Shown here: positions 6,863 through 15,812 of the stretch, piece by piece | Layout of the letters: each line of letters begins with the position of its first letter | How positions within the stretch are numbered: the first letter of the stretch is position 1 | Assembly (NCBI GenBank): GCA_027491945.1 | Contig: JAOZFZ010000008.1 | Location: 1-64,000 of the forward strand | Reading direction: 5' to 3' | Length of the DNA stretch: 64,000 nt | Source: Thermoproteota archaeon | GTDB lineage: Archaea > Thermoproteota > Korarchaeia > JAOZGF01 > JAOZFZ01 | Program-made: the position numbers and the translations under genes | The notes under the pieces: model-generated | What the model saw: the letters and a program-made list of their open reading frames with translations, nothing else | The model's database searches: none | Told to the model about the DNA's origin: nothing

Positions 6863-7627
6863 GTGGACATGGAGATATTAGAGAGGAGGGGTGTCCTGCT
6901 AAAGCTTTTTGGTAGGCTACCAGAAGGTCAGGATGGGTCCTTGCTGCTAATTGGATCACCTGGACCATCAGATGTCGGAAATAACACCATCAGGATTTTA
7001 ATCGACATTTTAGGCGCAAAAGAAATAGCAGAGATATACTTCCATGGCTTCTCTAGCTTCGTTCAGGTCATGCCCAATGGGACAATACTTATGCCCCATT
7101 TAAAGCTTTACTCGGTGACGATGGATGGTAAGCAGGTTTACCTGATGTTTGGTAACGCATCAGTTAGCCAGAATGACTATTATGAGTTTTCAGATATCCT
7201 CCTAGCCTTTGCAAGGGAAAAGCTAAAGGTGGACCTTTTAGTGCTCATCTCAGGCTTTCCTGATCAGGATCCATCATCGCCGTTTGTGGTGTACGGTGCG
7301 GCCTCAAATGAAAAGCTTCTGAAGGTGCTGAGGAAAAGTAGGGTAACTTTATATCGCGGCCAGTTTTTTGGGGCAGAGGGCTACGTTTTAGCACTCGCTA
7401 GAAGGAGGGGGATCAATAGTCTTTTCATAGCTTCAAGGTATCCGGCTCACAGGGGGCTTGAAGCTACAGAAAGGGTGCTACGCATCCTCGCCAGACTTGT
7501 TGATATAAGGGTTGATCTAAGCGGGTTAAGAAACCTCATTGAGAAGGCAAGGAGAATAAATAGGCAATTCTCGGACATGATATGGAGATTGAAAGAAAGG
7601 GATGAATCCTCATTAGAGGTTGTTTAG
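6863..7627 (+). CDS. PAC2-family protein (proteasome-assembly-chaperone-like)
   Basis: A 254-aa protein with the PAC2 fold. Key segments are SLLLIGSPGPSDVGNNTIRI, then KEIAEIYFHGFSSFVQVMPNG and the 'KVDLLVLISGFPDQDP' block. In eukaryotes PAC2 helps assemble the 20S proteasome; archaeal homologues are ATP-grasp-associated or stand-alone and their partner is not firmly established. The apparent start is GTG at 6863, with an ATG two codons later (6869). It is the last gene of a plus-strand pair and overlaps the convergent Lsm gene by 4 nt. Confidence 0.82.
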   Translation: MDMEILERRGVLLKLFGRLPEGQDGSLLLIGSPGPSDVGNNTIRILIDILGAKEIAEIYFHGFSSFVQVMPNGTILMPHLKLYSVTMDGKQVYLMFGNASVSQNDYYEFSDILLAFAREKLKVDLLVLISGFPDQDPSSPFVVYGAASNEKLLKVLRKSRVTLYRGQFFGAEGYVLALARRRGINSLFIASRYPAHRGLEATERVLRILARLVDIRVDLSGLRNLIEKARRINRQFSDMIWRLKERDESSLEVV

Positions 7628-8049
7628 ACCCCGGGTTCCTTAACCATTCGTTCATATATCTGCCTAACCCTTTCAGCTATGGGGCCTGTCCCCTCCACGC
7701 CGTTCCTTGTTACCTTTACCCTCTTCATCACAATTATCATCTCGGGTTCTTCATAGTACTCTACCATGTTTGGGAATGCCTTCTCAATTTCATTAGCTAC
7801 TCTCTTGAGGTCTATGACGCCCTCCTCCTTAAGAATCTCTAAGAGGTTTCCTCCACTTATGAAAACTCTATGATACTTCTTATCGCCTACCCTCACATCT
7901 GCAAGGCATAGGCTCAAGGTTTCGATGTCATAGCCCATTAAAGTTCCTGTGTACTCACTACCGCTTCTTGTTTTCACTACAACTTTTGTATCGAGGAGCT
8001 TAATCAACTCAGCGTTGAACCTCCTCCCGGGTATGCTACTCATCATCAC
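7624..8049 (-). CDS. Lsm/Sm-like protein with C-terminal extension (SmAP3-like)
   Basis: The 141-aa protein begins with an Sm fold at residues ~8-75: Sm1-like FNAELIKLLDTKVVVKTRSG, then YTGTLMGYDIETLSLCLADV, and Sm2-like VFISGGNLLEIL. An extra ~65-residue domain follows, reminiscent of the archaeal SmAP3 group, in which the extension forms a second domain on the ring. Sm-like proteins form hexa- or heptameric rings that bind U-rich RNA. The usual Sm2 motif (I-R-G-x-x-I) reads ISGGNL, so RNA contacts may differ. A second canonical Lsm gene lies at 56969. Confidence 0.82.
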   Translation of the reverse strand: MMMSSIPGRRFNAELIKLLDTKVVVKTRSGSEYTGTLMGYDIETLSLCLADVRVGDKKYHRVFISGGNLLEILKEEGVIDLKRVANEIEKAFPNMVEYYEEPEMIIVMKRVKVTRNGVEGTGPIAERVRQIYERMVKEPGV

Positions 8050-8101
8050 TCACCACAGTCTAACGCTCAACTAAGCGTGAGGTAAACCTGCTATTTTAAG
8101 C

Positions 8102-9079
8102 TCACTCTCCCTCGTTAACATCCCGAACCCCTTCTGATGTTATCTTAAAGACAGCCTCCTCAGATGGAAGGTATGGACTATCTATTACTTTTGCTACCCT
8201 AACCTCTCCCTTCCGTTTAGTTAAGAAAACTCTTGTAGAGACCGTGTGTGCTATTATATTTCCACCTGCGGGTATGAGGGGGTTACCGTAGAAGACATCG
8301 GGTCTGGAGATAACTTGATTGGTGACGACCACAGCACAGTTATAGATATCGCTTAGCCTTAGGAGATCGTGAAGGTGCTTATTAAGCTTCTGTTGCCTCT
8401 TAACTAGACTTTCCCTTCCTGGAAACTCACTTCTAAAGTGGGAGACAACAGAATCTACCACTATGAGTTTCACGTTGTTTTTCGCTAGGATATCGTCAAG
8501 CTTCTGAACTAAAAATAGCTGATGATCTGTGCTGTATGCTCTTCCATAAATCACATTTGAGAGCGCTTCTTCTGGGTCTAGATCTAACGCTCTTGCCATT
8601 TGCTCTATTCTCTCTGGTCTAAAGGTTCCTTCCGTATCTATGTAAACAGCTTTACCCTCTAAACCACCCTTATCCCTATTGAGTTGAACGTTAACAGACA
8701 GCTGATGACAGAGCTGCGTTTTGCCCGTGGCGTACTCACCAAAGAACTCTGTAATGCCTCGAACCTCTACCCCCCCACCGAGAATCCAGTTAAGCTCGGA
8801 TGAACCGGTGGTTATCTTTGGAGTTTCCTTTATCTTCTCTAAGAGCTCGCGGGCAGTCAAGAAGTTTATCTTTAGAAGAGACTGAGCCGCCCTAATTATT
8901 TTTCTTGCGGTTGAATCACCAACATCTATTGCTGAGGCTATCTCATTAACGGTAGCGACAGCTATAGATTCTATTGTTGAATAACCGCTCTCTCTTAATT
9001 TATTGGCTATCGCTGGCCCCACTCCCTTGATTTTCTCGATCTCCCAACTTTCTACCTTCTCCCCGGTCATTTCCATCAC
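8102..9079 (-). CDS. radA: DNA repair and recombination protein RadA
   Basis: The archaeal RecA/Rad51 recombinase forms filaments on single-stranded DNA and drives ATP-dependent strand exchange. Residues ~12-65 form the helix-hairpin-helix N-terminal domain (IKGVGPAIANKLRESGY). The core has Walker A GEYATGKTQ, Walker B LIVVDSVVSHF, and L1/L2 regions (ESLVKRQQKLNKH, TNQVISRPDVFYGNPLIPAGG). Length 325 aa is normal. GTG at 9079 and ATG at 9076 are both possible starts. It lies 4 nt after an AAA+ gene, so the two are co-transcribed. Confidence 0.97.
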   Translation of the reverse strand: MMEMTGEKVESWEIEKIKGVGPAIANKLRESGYSTIESIAVATVNEIASAIDVGDSTARKIIRAAQSLLKINFLTARELLEKIKETPKITTGSSELNWILGGGVEVRGITEFFGEYATGKTQLCHQLSVNVQLNRDKGGLEGKAVYIDTEGTFRPERIEQMARALDLDPEEALSNVIYGRAYSTDHQLFLVQKLDDILAKNNVKLIVVDSVVSHFRSEFPGRESLVKRQQKLNKHLHDLLRLSDIYNCAVVVTNQVISRPDVFYGNPLIPAGGNIIAHTVSTRVFLTKRKGEVRVAKVIDSPYLPSEEAVFKITSEGVRDVNEGE

Positions 9080-9083
9080 GTGA

Positions 9084-10253
9084 TTAAAGGCCCAAAATGC
9101 CTGCTCTTCTCCTCATAATGACCTCCATAACCCTTCTGTTAATTGTGTAATACTCCTTTTCCCTCTCTAAAACGCCCAGATCGACGAGCTCTTCAATCCT
9201 GAAGAACTCCCTCTCTAGGGGTATACCCATCTCTATGGCTGCCTGTTCAAGCGTGAATGGCTGATCCCTAAATGTCTCAAGGAGTATGCGGAACTCCCTT
9301 TTAAGGCTAAAGTGAGATTCACTGAAGATCTCATTAAGGGGTTTTTCCATCCATAGAAATCGGTCAAAGACCTTATCAGAGACTTTACTCTCCCCCATCC
9401 TTATTGCTATCTCAATACATGACCTTAAGACATCCATAAGGTCCAGCGGGATTCCATGGGAGTATTCGTTGGCCTGCTCTATGATATCTTCATCAAATGG
9501 GAAGAGAGCGTTCCCTGTTGGGTGTAGACGGAATAAAGCGAGGCGCTTCTGTGTAAATGCAAGAGCCTCTTCCCTTTTGAGGGTAGTTATCTCGATGGCT
9601 GTATGCACCCTTGACGTGAAGGCAGAATAATTCTTCTTAAGGAGTTCATACGCATGAGGCGTTATAGAGAAGGCAAAAAGCATGCCCTCTGGCATGCTGC
9701 TTGCTACGTGTCTCATCATCTCAATAACATAGAACCTCCACTCCGCTGACGTGAAATAAATGTTCTGGAGGTTATCTAGTATTATGGATGCTGGAGTATT
9801 TGATTTCATAGAATGCATAACTATCTCTGCAGCATCAGTTGGAGATAAACTTCCATTGTGTAGCCCTTCTACTTCAGAGTAGACTGGAAAACCCAGCTTC
9901 TTTTTTAATCTGAAAGACCAGCTTCTCTCCCTGTCTAAAGCTTCAATCAGGATCCTTCTCACCGTACTACTGATTATCCCAGGCTCTACATCATTAAAAA
10001 TGCACATTCCACCCTTTCTCAACATGTTCCGGCGTATGCGGGCCAATCGAACGCTTTTACCAACACCTCTATCGCCTATGAGCACTAATAGGCCAGAGCC
10101 TTCGAGAGAGGCTACCTCGGTGACTACTTCATCGATGAGGTAGTCTTCCCTCTTCTTAACGAAGAACTTTTCTATGTTGCCTATCCAGAGCTCACTCATC
10201 TCTTCAAAGGGATTGCTTCTGAGGTTAAGACCAGCAAGTGACATCTGACACAC
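9084..10253 (-). CDS. AAA+/STAND-like P-loop ATPase with C-terminal wHTH, upstream of radA
   Basis: A 389-aa protein with Walker A IGDRGVGKSVRL (residues ~59-70) and a Walker-B-like strand ASIILDNLQN in which Asn follows the Asp (D160-N161) instead of the usual Glu. Residues ~310-389 look like a winged helix (FTLEQAAIEMGIPLEREFFRIEEL). The arrangement resembles Orc1/Cdc6-related archaeal ATPases, but I do not recognise a named family. It is 4 nt upstream of radA and presumably co-transcribed, suggesting a recombination or DNA-loading job, an inference from context only. The start may be GTG or ATG in the first four codons. Confidence 0.7.
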   Translation of the reverse strand: MCQMSLAGLNLRSNPFEEMSELWIGNIEKFFVKKREDYLIDEVVTEVASLEGSGLLVLIGDRGVGKSVRLARIRRNMLRKGGMCIFNDVEPGIISSTVRRILIEALDRERSWSFRLKKKLGFPVYSEVEGLHNGSLSPTDAAEIVMHSMKSNTPASIILDNLQNIYFTSAEWRFYVIEMMRHVASSMPEGMLFAFSITPHAYELLKKNYSAFTSRVHTAIEITTLKREEALAFTQKRLALFRLHPTGNALFPFDEDIIEQANEYSHGIPLDLMDVLRSCIEIAIRMGESKVSDKVFDRFLWMEKPLNEIFSESHFSLKREFRILLETFRDQPFTLEQAAIEMGIPLEREFFRIEELVDLGVLEREKEYYTINRRVMEVIMRRRAGILGL

Positions 10254-10344
10254 CCAAAAAGCCTTAATGGATAAACTGGCTTTTAGGGGATCTCCTTATC
10301 CTGAGCTTAGAGAGTTTTAAATGATAACCAAGATACAGGGTAAA

Positions 10345-10353
10345 CTTTTAAAG
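10345..10353 (+). promoter_or_regulatory. TATA box of the CopG-like gene
   Basis: CTTTTAAAG lies about 43-51 nt before the ATG at 10396. It sits in the divergent gap with the AAA+/radA operon. Confidence 0.45.
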
Positions 10354-10395
10354 AGCTGCGGGCTCCCTTCCGTGGCGTAGTAGAGCGGGGTAGAG

Positions 10396-10578
10396 ATGAA
10401 CAAAAACAGAAGGGGACAGCGAATACAGGTTATAACGGTCTCAATGCCGGCTAAGTACGTTGCGGCAATAGATATGTTAATCAAGCAGGGTATTTACACC
10501 TCGAGAAGTGACCTAATTCGTGATGCTCTTAGAAACTTATTTATATCGAGGTTCCCTCACCTCCTTGAAAACCCCTGA
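10396..10578 (+). CDS. Ribbon-helix-helix (CopG-like) DNA-binding protein
   Basis: A 60-aa protein with the RHH layout: beta strand IQVITVSMPAKYV, helix AAIDMLIKQG, then YTSRSDLIRDALRNLF. The strand residues pair in a dimer to read DNA. Proteins of this size act as stand-alone repressors, frequently autoregulatory. The region upstream has a TATA box at 10345. Neighbours are a divergent AAA+/radA operon and EF-2 downstream, neither of which defines its target. No toxin partner is adjacent, so I do not call it an antitoxin. Confidence 0.82.
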   Translation: MNKNRRGQRIQVITVSMPAKYVAAIDMLIKQGIYTSRSDLIRDALRNLFISRFPHLLENP

Positions 10579-10681
10579 GAGAGACTCGTAATAGTTGAAT
10601 TCACACTTAAAGCAGTTCCCTGCATCTATAGAAAGCCACATGCGATCAATGAAGTCAGGCTTAAGCGCAAGGTGAAAATAC

Positions 10682-12883
10682 ATGCCCAGAATAGAAATTG
10701 GAGAGCTATTAAAACTAATGAGGCAGAAAGAAAGAATAAGAAACATAGGCATCATAGCCCATATCGATCATGGAAAAACGACAATGTCTGATAGCCTTTT
10801 GGCCGCAGCGGGCATCCTTTCCCCAAAAATAGCTGGAATGGCAAGAAAGCTTGATTATTTAGAGGTAGAACAAAGGAGGGGCATCACAATCAAAAGCGCG
10901 AACATATCGCTTCTCCACAACTACGGTGGTGATAAGTACGTCATAAACCTAGTCGACACACCAGGGCACGTGGACTTCACCGGGCACGTGACCCGTGCGT
11001 TAAGGGTTATAGATGGAGCAATATGCGTTGTTGACGCTGTAGAGGAGGTTATGGTTCAAACTGAAACGGTTACAAGGCAGGCTCTGGAGATGAGGGTGCA
11101 ACCAACACTCTTCATAAACAAAGTTGACAGGTTAATAACCGAGCTAAGGCTAAACCCCCAGAAGACTCTTGAAAAGATTGAAAGGATAATCAGAAACTAC
11201 AACAGGCTAATTGAAATATACGCGGAGCCTAAGTACAAGAAGAAGTGGCAGGTCGGCTTTGCTAAAGGAAATGTCGCCTTCGGCTCTGCCCTCGATAAGT
11301 GGGGATTAACAGCCGAAATAGCATCAAAGAAGGAAATCACGTTCAAAGACATCACGCAAGCTTATGCTGACAACGCCGTTGAAGAGCTTCAGAAAGAGAT
11401 ACCCCTTCATGAGGCAATACTAGACATGGTGATAAGAACTCTTCCTAGCCCAAGGGAGGCCCAGAGATATAGGATACCAGCCCTCTGGAAAGGCGATCTA
11501 AATAGCGAACTGGGCCAAGCTATGGTAAACTGCGATGAAAATGGGCCGCTTGCAATATCGGTGAACAAGATCAACATGGATCCTCATGCCGGGGCGGTGG
11601 TCACCGGAAGAATATTGTCCGGAACCGTACATGAGGGGGATGAAGTCTTTCTGCTTATGGCTCGTGCTAAGCACAGAATCCAACAGGTCTCCCTCTACAT
11701 GGGGGCAGATAGACAGATAGTTGAGGAGCTGTCGGCTGGTAACATCGTGGCCCTCCTCGGCCTACCATCAGCGCGAGCTGGAGAAACCATAGTCCTACCT
11801 AAACACTCTAACTATCCTCCCTTTGAGAAGATAAAGTACGTGACGGAACCAGTTGTCACAATGGCTATTGAGCCAAGGAGACCAGCAGATCTGCCTAAGC
11901 TCATCGACTATATAAGGAAAGTGTCAATTGAGGATCCAAACCTTGTTTATACAATAAACGAGGAAACAGGAGAGACGTTAATCTCAGGGATGGGGGAGTT
12001 ACACATAGAAATAGTCATAAATAATATTCGAGAGTCCGGCATAGAAATAGTTACATCACCTCCAATAGTTGTATATAGAGAAAGTGTAAGGGGAATCTCG
12101 CCAGAGCCGGTACTCGCAAAATCACCAAACAAACATAATAGGTTCTGGCTTGTCGCTGAGCCATTAAACAAGGAGACAATGGATCTGATAGAGCGAGGTG
12201 AAGTAACCAATGAGACTCCATGGAGAGAGAGAGCAGCTGTTCTAAGGGAAAGGGCAAGCTGGAGCGCTGAGGATGCAAGGAACATATGGGTTATCGATGA
12301 GTACATGAACATATTCGTCAATAGGACAAAGGGTGTTCAGTATCTTGACGAGGTTAAAGAGCTTGTGATCAGTGCCTTTAGATGGGCGACTAAGGAAGGG
12401 CCGCTTTGCGGTGAGCCAATTAGGGGTGTTAAGATCTCACTAACCGACGTCCAGGTACACGAGGACCCTGTTCATAGAGGTCCGGCTCAAGTGATGCCCG
12501 CTATTAGGAGGGCTGTATATGGCGCCGTCTTATCCGCTGACCCCTGTCTGTTAGAGCCCATCTATAAGACCCAAATCACTGTCCCAATGGACACAGTGGG
12601 GAGTGTAATAGGGGTGATAAACAGTAAGCGCGGCAGGATAGAGAGAATAGAGGAGCGCGAACATCTAGCTGTTATACACGGTTATATACCGGTTGCTGAG
12701 ACCATAGGATTCGCTAGCGTTATGAGACAGGCATCAAGCGGAAAAGCCTTCTGGCAAAACACGTTTTCGCACTGGGAACTTGTTCCAGATAAACTAGCAA
12801 AGGAAATCGCCATCAAAATCAGGAAAAGAAAGGGTATGAAACCGGAGATACCCAAACCTGAGGAATACATGGATAGGCTATAG
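10682..12883 (+). CDS. fusA: Translation elongation factor EF-2 (aEF-2)
   Basis: A 733-aa GTPase that drives ribosomal translocation. Seen in order: G1 AHIDHGKTT, G2 RGITIKSANISL, G3 DTPGHVDF, G4 FINKVDR, domain II from about residue 300, domain III, domain IV with the diphthamide loop HEDPVHRGPAQ (target His about residue 598), and a domain V tail ending KPEEYMDRL. Length and motifs are complete. The retained His fits with diphthine synthase at 18293. It precedes the acyl-CoA synthetase beta gene by 14 nt. The ATG at 10682 lacks a strong ribosome-binding site. Confidence 0.97.
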   Translation: MPRIEIGELLKLMRQKERIRNIGIIAHIDHGKTTMSDSLLAAAGILSPKIAGMARKLDYLEVEQRRGITIKSANISLLHNYGGDKYVINLVDTPGHVDFTGHVTRALRVIDGAICVVDAVEEVMVQTETVTRQALEMRVQPTLFINKVDRLITELRLNPQKTLEKIERIIRNYNRLIEIYAEPKYKKKWQVGFAKGNVAFGSALDKWGLTAEIASKKEITFKDITQAYADNAVEELQKEIPLHEAILDMVIRTLPSPREAQRYRIPALWKGDLNSELGQAMVNCDENGPLAISVNKINMDPHAGAVVTGRILSGTVHEGDEVFLLMARAKHRIQQVSLYMGADRQIVEELSAGNIVALLGLPSARAGETIVLPKHSNYPPFEKIKYVTEPVVTMAIEPRRPADLPKLIDYIRKVSIEDPNLVYTINEETGETLISGMGELHIEIVINNIRESGIEIVTSPPIVVYRESVRGISPEPVLAKSPNKHNRFWLVAEPLNKETMDLIERGEVTNETPWRERAAVLRERASWSAEDARNIWVIDEYMNIFVNRTKGVQYLDEVKELVISAFRWATKEGPLCGEPIRGVKISLTDVQVHEDPVHRGPAQVMPAIRRAVYGAVLSADPCLLEPIYKTQITVPMDTVGSVIGVINSKRGRIERIEEREHLAVIHGYIPVAETIGFASVMRQASSGKAFWQNTFSHWELVPDKLAKEIAIKIRKRKGMKPEIPKPEEYMDRL

Positions 12884-12897
12884 GAGAAGGTGCGAGC

Positions 12898-13611
12898 TTG
12901 AAGGAAGACAAACAAGCGCTTGGGGTTGCAAGGATCATAGAAAGCGCCCATGCCGACGGAAGGAGAAGCCTATACGACTATGAATCCCTAATCCTCCTCG
13001 AGAATTGGGGGGTTCCCGTGGCTAAAACCGCCGTCGCTAGAACTGTCGAGGAGGCCATGGAAATAGCGGGGAAAATAGGGTATCCAGTAGTGTTAAAGGT
13101 GATCTCGCCACAGGTGATTCATAAGAGCGACGTTAAGGGGGTTAAACTAAACATAAAATCTCCAGAAGAGGTTGCAGAAGCCTACAAAAGCCTGATCAGG
13201 GAGGTGCAGAAAAGGGTTCCAGAGGCCATCATAAAGGGGGTTACTGTTCAGAAATACCACCCCAACGGGGTGGAGGTGATAGTTGGAGCCCTCAGAGATC
13301 AACAGTTTGGGCCGGTCATCATGTTTGGGTTGGGGGGTATATTTACGGAGATATACGATGATGTTTCCCTGCGCGTTCTCCCTGTAAATGAAGCAGAGAT
13401 AGAAGAGATGATAATGGAGGTGAGATGCTCTCCCCTCTTGAGTGGGTATAGGGGAGGAAAACCGGCTGATATCGAATCCCTAAAGAGAGTGATACTTGAT
13501 GTCTCATCCCTCATCATGGAGATTGAGGAGATCATAGAGATGGATTTAAATCCGGTGAAAGTCTTCCCGAAGGGAGCAATTGTGGTTGATGCAAGAATGA
13601 TCCTGAGATAG
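12898..13611 (+). CDS. Acyl-CoA synthetase (ADP-forming), beta subunit (ATP-grasp)
   Basis: A 237-aa ATP-grasp protein matching the beta subunit of archaeal ADP-forming acetyl/acyl-CoA synthetases, which conserve thioester energy as ATP while releasing an acid. Key segments are GYPVVLKVISPQVIHKSDVK, VTVQKYHPNGVEVIVGALRD and FGLGGIFTEIYDDVSLRVLP. The alpha subunit, carrying the phospho-His, is not in this window. Start is TTG at 12898, preceded by GGAGAAGG. It likely works downstream of PorCDAB (22599-25624) in fermentation, though organic acids other than acetate are possible. It is co-directional with the PRC-barrel gene 6 nt downstream. Confidence 0.9.
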   Translation: MKEDKQALGVARIIESAHADGRRSLYDYESLILLENWGVPVAKTAVARTVEEAMEIAGKIGYPVVLKVISPQVIHKSDVKGVKLNIKSPEEVAEAYKSLIREVQKRVPEAIIKGVTVQKYHPNGVEVIVGALRDQQFGPVIMFGLGGIFTEIYDDVSLRVLPVNEAEIEEMIMEVRCSPLLSGYRGGKPADIESLKRVILDVSSLIMEIEEIIEMDLNPVKVFPKGAIVVDARMILR

Positions 13612-13617
13612 GAGGGG

Positions 13618-13833
13618 ATGAGGATTCCCTTTAGAGCTTCCACGTTGTATGATAAAGAGGTTTATACGTCCAACGGCGTCTTCGTTGGGGTTGTTGACCA
13701 GCTTGTCTTCGACACGGTGCAGGCCCGAATATCAGCCTTAGAGGTTATAACAAAGGACAAGAAAAGGGTAACTATACCATTTCACCTTATCGCACATGTG
13801 AAAGATATTGTTTTACTGAGGTCGCGCGGTTGA
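13618..13833 (+). CDS. Second PRC-barrel protein (71 aa)
   Basis: A compact single PRC-barrel domain: STLYDKEVYTSNGVFVGVVD, QLVFDTVQARISALEVIT, and a final IPFHLIAHVKDIVLLR strand pair. It resembles the 6545 protein but is shorter. The ATG at 13618 directly follows GGAGGGG. It lies between the acyl-CoA synthetase beta gene and the coiled-coil gene, all in the same direction with short gaps. Function is unknown; PRC-barrels often mediate protein or RNA contacts. Confidence 0.82.
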   Translation: MRIPFRASTLYDKEVYTSNGVFVGVVDQLVFDTVQARISALEVITKDKKRVTIPFHLIAHVKDIVLLRSRG

Positions 13834-13858
13834 CATAAGACCATGTACTGGGGATTCA

Positions 13859-14728
13859 ATGATCGAGAAACTATACAAGGAGTTAGATGAACTTCAGGAA
13901 AAAATGTTAGAGATAAAGGAAAAAAGAGATGCCCTCAATAGAGAGGTTCGATCCTACACTGAGATAAAAAGAGAAAAACAAAAAAAGTGCCAAGAGGCCC
14001 TTCAGAAAGCATTAGAGATGAAAAAAAATAGAGATAATTACAACGAGCTTGCCAAGAAGGCAAAAGAGAAAAGGAAGGCTATCCGCGAGCAGGCAGCCCT
14101 AGTCCTCCAAAGGGCTAGGGAGTATAAGAGCCGCTATACCACACTTAAAGCATCCATCAGAAAACCAGCTAGATTCCTAAGGAGCAGAATAAACGAGCTG
14201 GAGTGGAACTTGCAGACAAACCCCTTATCCTCAGAACAGGAGAGAAGGCTTATCGAGAAACTTGCAGAGCTCAAAACGGAGTATGAAAAGGTTAAGGAGC
14301 TTGATCAACTTCACCAGAAGGTTTTGGAATATTACGCTGAGGTTGGAAGGCTAAAAATGCAGGATGACTTTTACCACAAACAGGTAATTGAGAATGCACA
14401 GAAGGCACAAGAGTACCATGAGAAGATGCAGAAGTATTTCAGAAGAGTCGATGAGCTAAAGGAAGAGATAAAGGAAATAGATGAGAGGATAAAGCCAATA
14501 AAGGAAAGAGCCGACAATTATCACCGCCAACTTCTTGAAGTACGAAAGAGAATGCAGGAAATAAGAGAAACCATCCGCAGTGAAAAGGAAAAAACTAAAA
14601 AAGAAAGACTAGAAATAATGGAGAAAATAAAGAAAAAGAAGTTAGAGGCAGCAATAGATAAGCTTAACCGCAAAGAAAAATTAACAATGGAAGAGTTTTT
14701 CCTGCTTGTGAAGGAAGGGTATTTGTGA
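13859..14728 (+). CDS. Long coiled-coil protein (COG1340-like)
   Basis: A 289-aa protein that is almost entirely charged heptad-rich alpha helix (Glu, Lys, Arg, Gln), with no signal peptide or membrane segment. It fits the archaeal coiled-coil proteins grouped as COG1340, whose biochemical function is not established; some are mis-annotated as phosphoserine phosphatase. The ATG at 13859 follows GGGGATTCA. It ends 1 nt before the DUF373 membrane-protein gene, a neighbour relationship that suggests a joint role. Confidence 0.8.
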   Translation: MIEKLYKELDELQEKMLEIKEKRDALNREVRSYTEIKREKQKKCQEALQKALEMKKNRDNYNELAKKAKEKRKAIREQAALVLQRAREYKSRYTTLKASIRKPARFLRSRINELEWNLQTNPLSSEQERRLIEKLAELKTEYEKVKELDQLHQKVLEYYAEVGRLKMQDDFYHKQVIENAQKAQEYHEKMQKYFRRVDELKEEIKEIDERIKPIKERADNYHRQLLEVRKRMQEIRETIRSEKEKTKKERLEIMEKIKKKKLEAAIDKLNRKEKLTMEEFFLLVKEGYL

Positions 14729-14729
14729 G

Positions 14730-15812
14730 ATGGCGGGGCAGGAAGAGGAGAGGCAGGAGAAAAGGATACTAGTCCTCTGTATTGACAGAGACGACGATAT
14801 AGGGCAGAAGATCGGGTTGTCGGGCCCTATAATTGGTAGAAAAAACAACCTAAAGGCAGCTGAATCACTATTACTTACTGACCCTGAAGAGTCTGATGGA
14901 AATGCCATTTTTGGGGCGGTAATGCTATATGATCGGCTTCTTAGAGACGGAAAGAATGTTGAGGTGGCAACCATAACTGGCCATAGAGAAAAGGGGCTAA
15001 AAGCTGACGATGAGATATCTAAACAGCTAAGGAGCATCCTTAAAGAGCAAGGAAACATTAAAGGGGTAATATTTGTTTCAGATGGAGCTGACGATGAATT
15101 TATTCTTCCCATAATCCAGTCTATAGTTCCTGTCCTTTCAATTCACCGAGTAATTGTTCAGCAGAGTAAAGAGATAGAGACAACCTTTATAATTATTATG
15201 AGGTACTTACAGCGTTACCTTTCCGATCCGTCCTTTACCAGAACGTTTCTTGGTCTCCCAGGCATTTTTTTCATGGCGGCCGCCATTCTATACTTATTGA
15301 ACCAGTTGCAGTACTTGTCGGCAATATCACTGTTCCTAATCGGTGGAACACTGCTGATTAAGGGATTTAACCTTGGAAAGACCATCTCATCCATTAAACG
15401 GATGTTAACCGGGAAAATTGAGTTCTTTACTATGGTTTCAGGTTTGTTAATGAGCACTCTCTTTCTATGGATTGTATATATTGATATCCTAAACGCAAGG
15501 AGCTTATCACTGCCATCCCTACTCGCCAAGACTGCTAACGCATACCTTTGGATAATGTTTACAGGCTTCGTTATATGGTTCCTTGGGGGAGCGGTTGAGG
15601 GGTACATACGGAAGAGTGGAGTTTTTTGGGAGAGGATCTTCCTGATAGTAACAACAGTGGCGCTTTATCCAATAGTTCTTAGCGCGCTAAACATGTTAGC
15701 GGTGGGGTACTCAATGGAGGGCCTTCTCAACCTTCTTACCTTCATACTTGTCGGAATGCTCGTTGTTACCTTAACTTTTTTAGTGGCTTGGAAGAAGAGG
15801 GGGAAAACATAA
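14730..15812 (+). CDS. DUF373 family integral membrane protein
   Basis: A 360-aa protein with a cytoplasmic N-terminal alpha/beta domain (KRILVLCIDRDDDIGQKIG, then GDAxxFG-type ...SDGNAIFGAVMLYDRLL, and GVIFVSDGADDEFILP), residues ~10-150. About six to seven transmembrane helices follow (from ~165 to the C terminus). The N-terminal Asp-rich motifs are typical of the archaeal DUF373 family, whose activity is unknown. It starts 1 nt after the coiled-coil gene, indicating an operon. The C terminus ends in KKRG, consistent with a cytoplasmic end. Confidence 0.88.
   Translation: MAGQEEERQEKRILVLCIDRDDDIGQKIGLSGPIIGRKNNLKAAESLLLTDPEESDGNAIFGAVMLYDRLLRDGKNVEVATITGHREKGLKADDEISKQLRSILKEQGNIKGVIFVSDGADDEFILPIIQSIVPVLSIHRVIVQQSKEIETTFIIIMRYLQRYLSDPSFTRTFLGLPGIFFMAAAILYLLNQLQYLSAISLFLIGGTLLIKGFNLGKTISSIKRMLTGKIEFFTMVSGLLMSTLFLWIVYIDILNARSLSLPSLLAKTANAYLWIMFTGFVIWFLGGAVEGYIRKSGVFWERIFLIVTTVALYPIVLSALNMLAVGYSMEGLLNLLTFILVGMLVVTLTFLVAWKKRGKT

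Noticed and set aside
10396..10578. Antitoxin of a toxin-antitoxin pair
   Set aside because: No toxin-sized or PIN/RelE-like gene is next to it.
12898..13611. Full-length ADP-forming acetyl-CoA synthetase
   Set aside because: Only the ATP-grasp beta part is present; no alpha-subunit CoA-binding or ligase domain in frame or adjacent.
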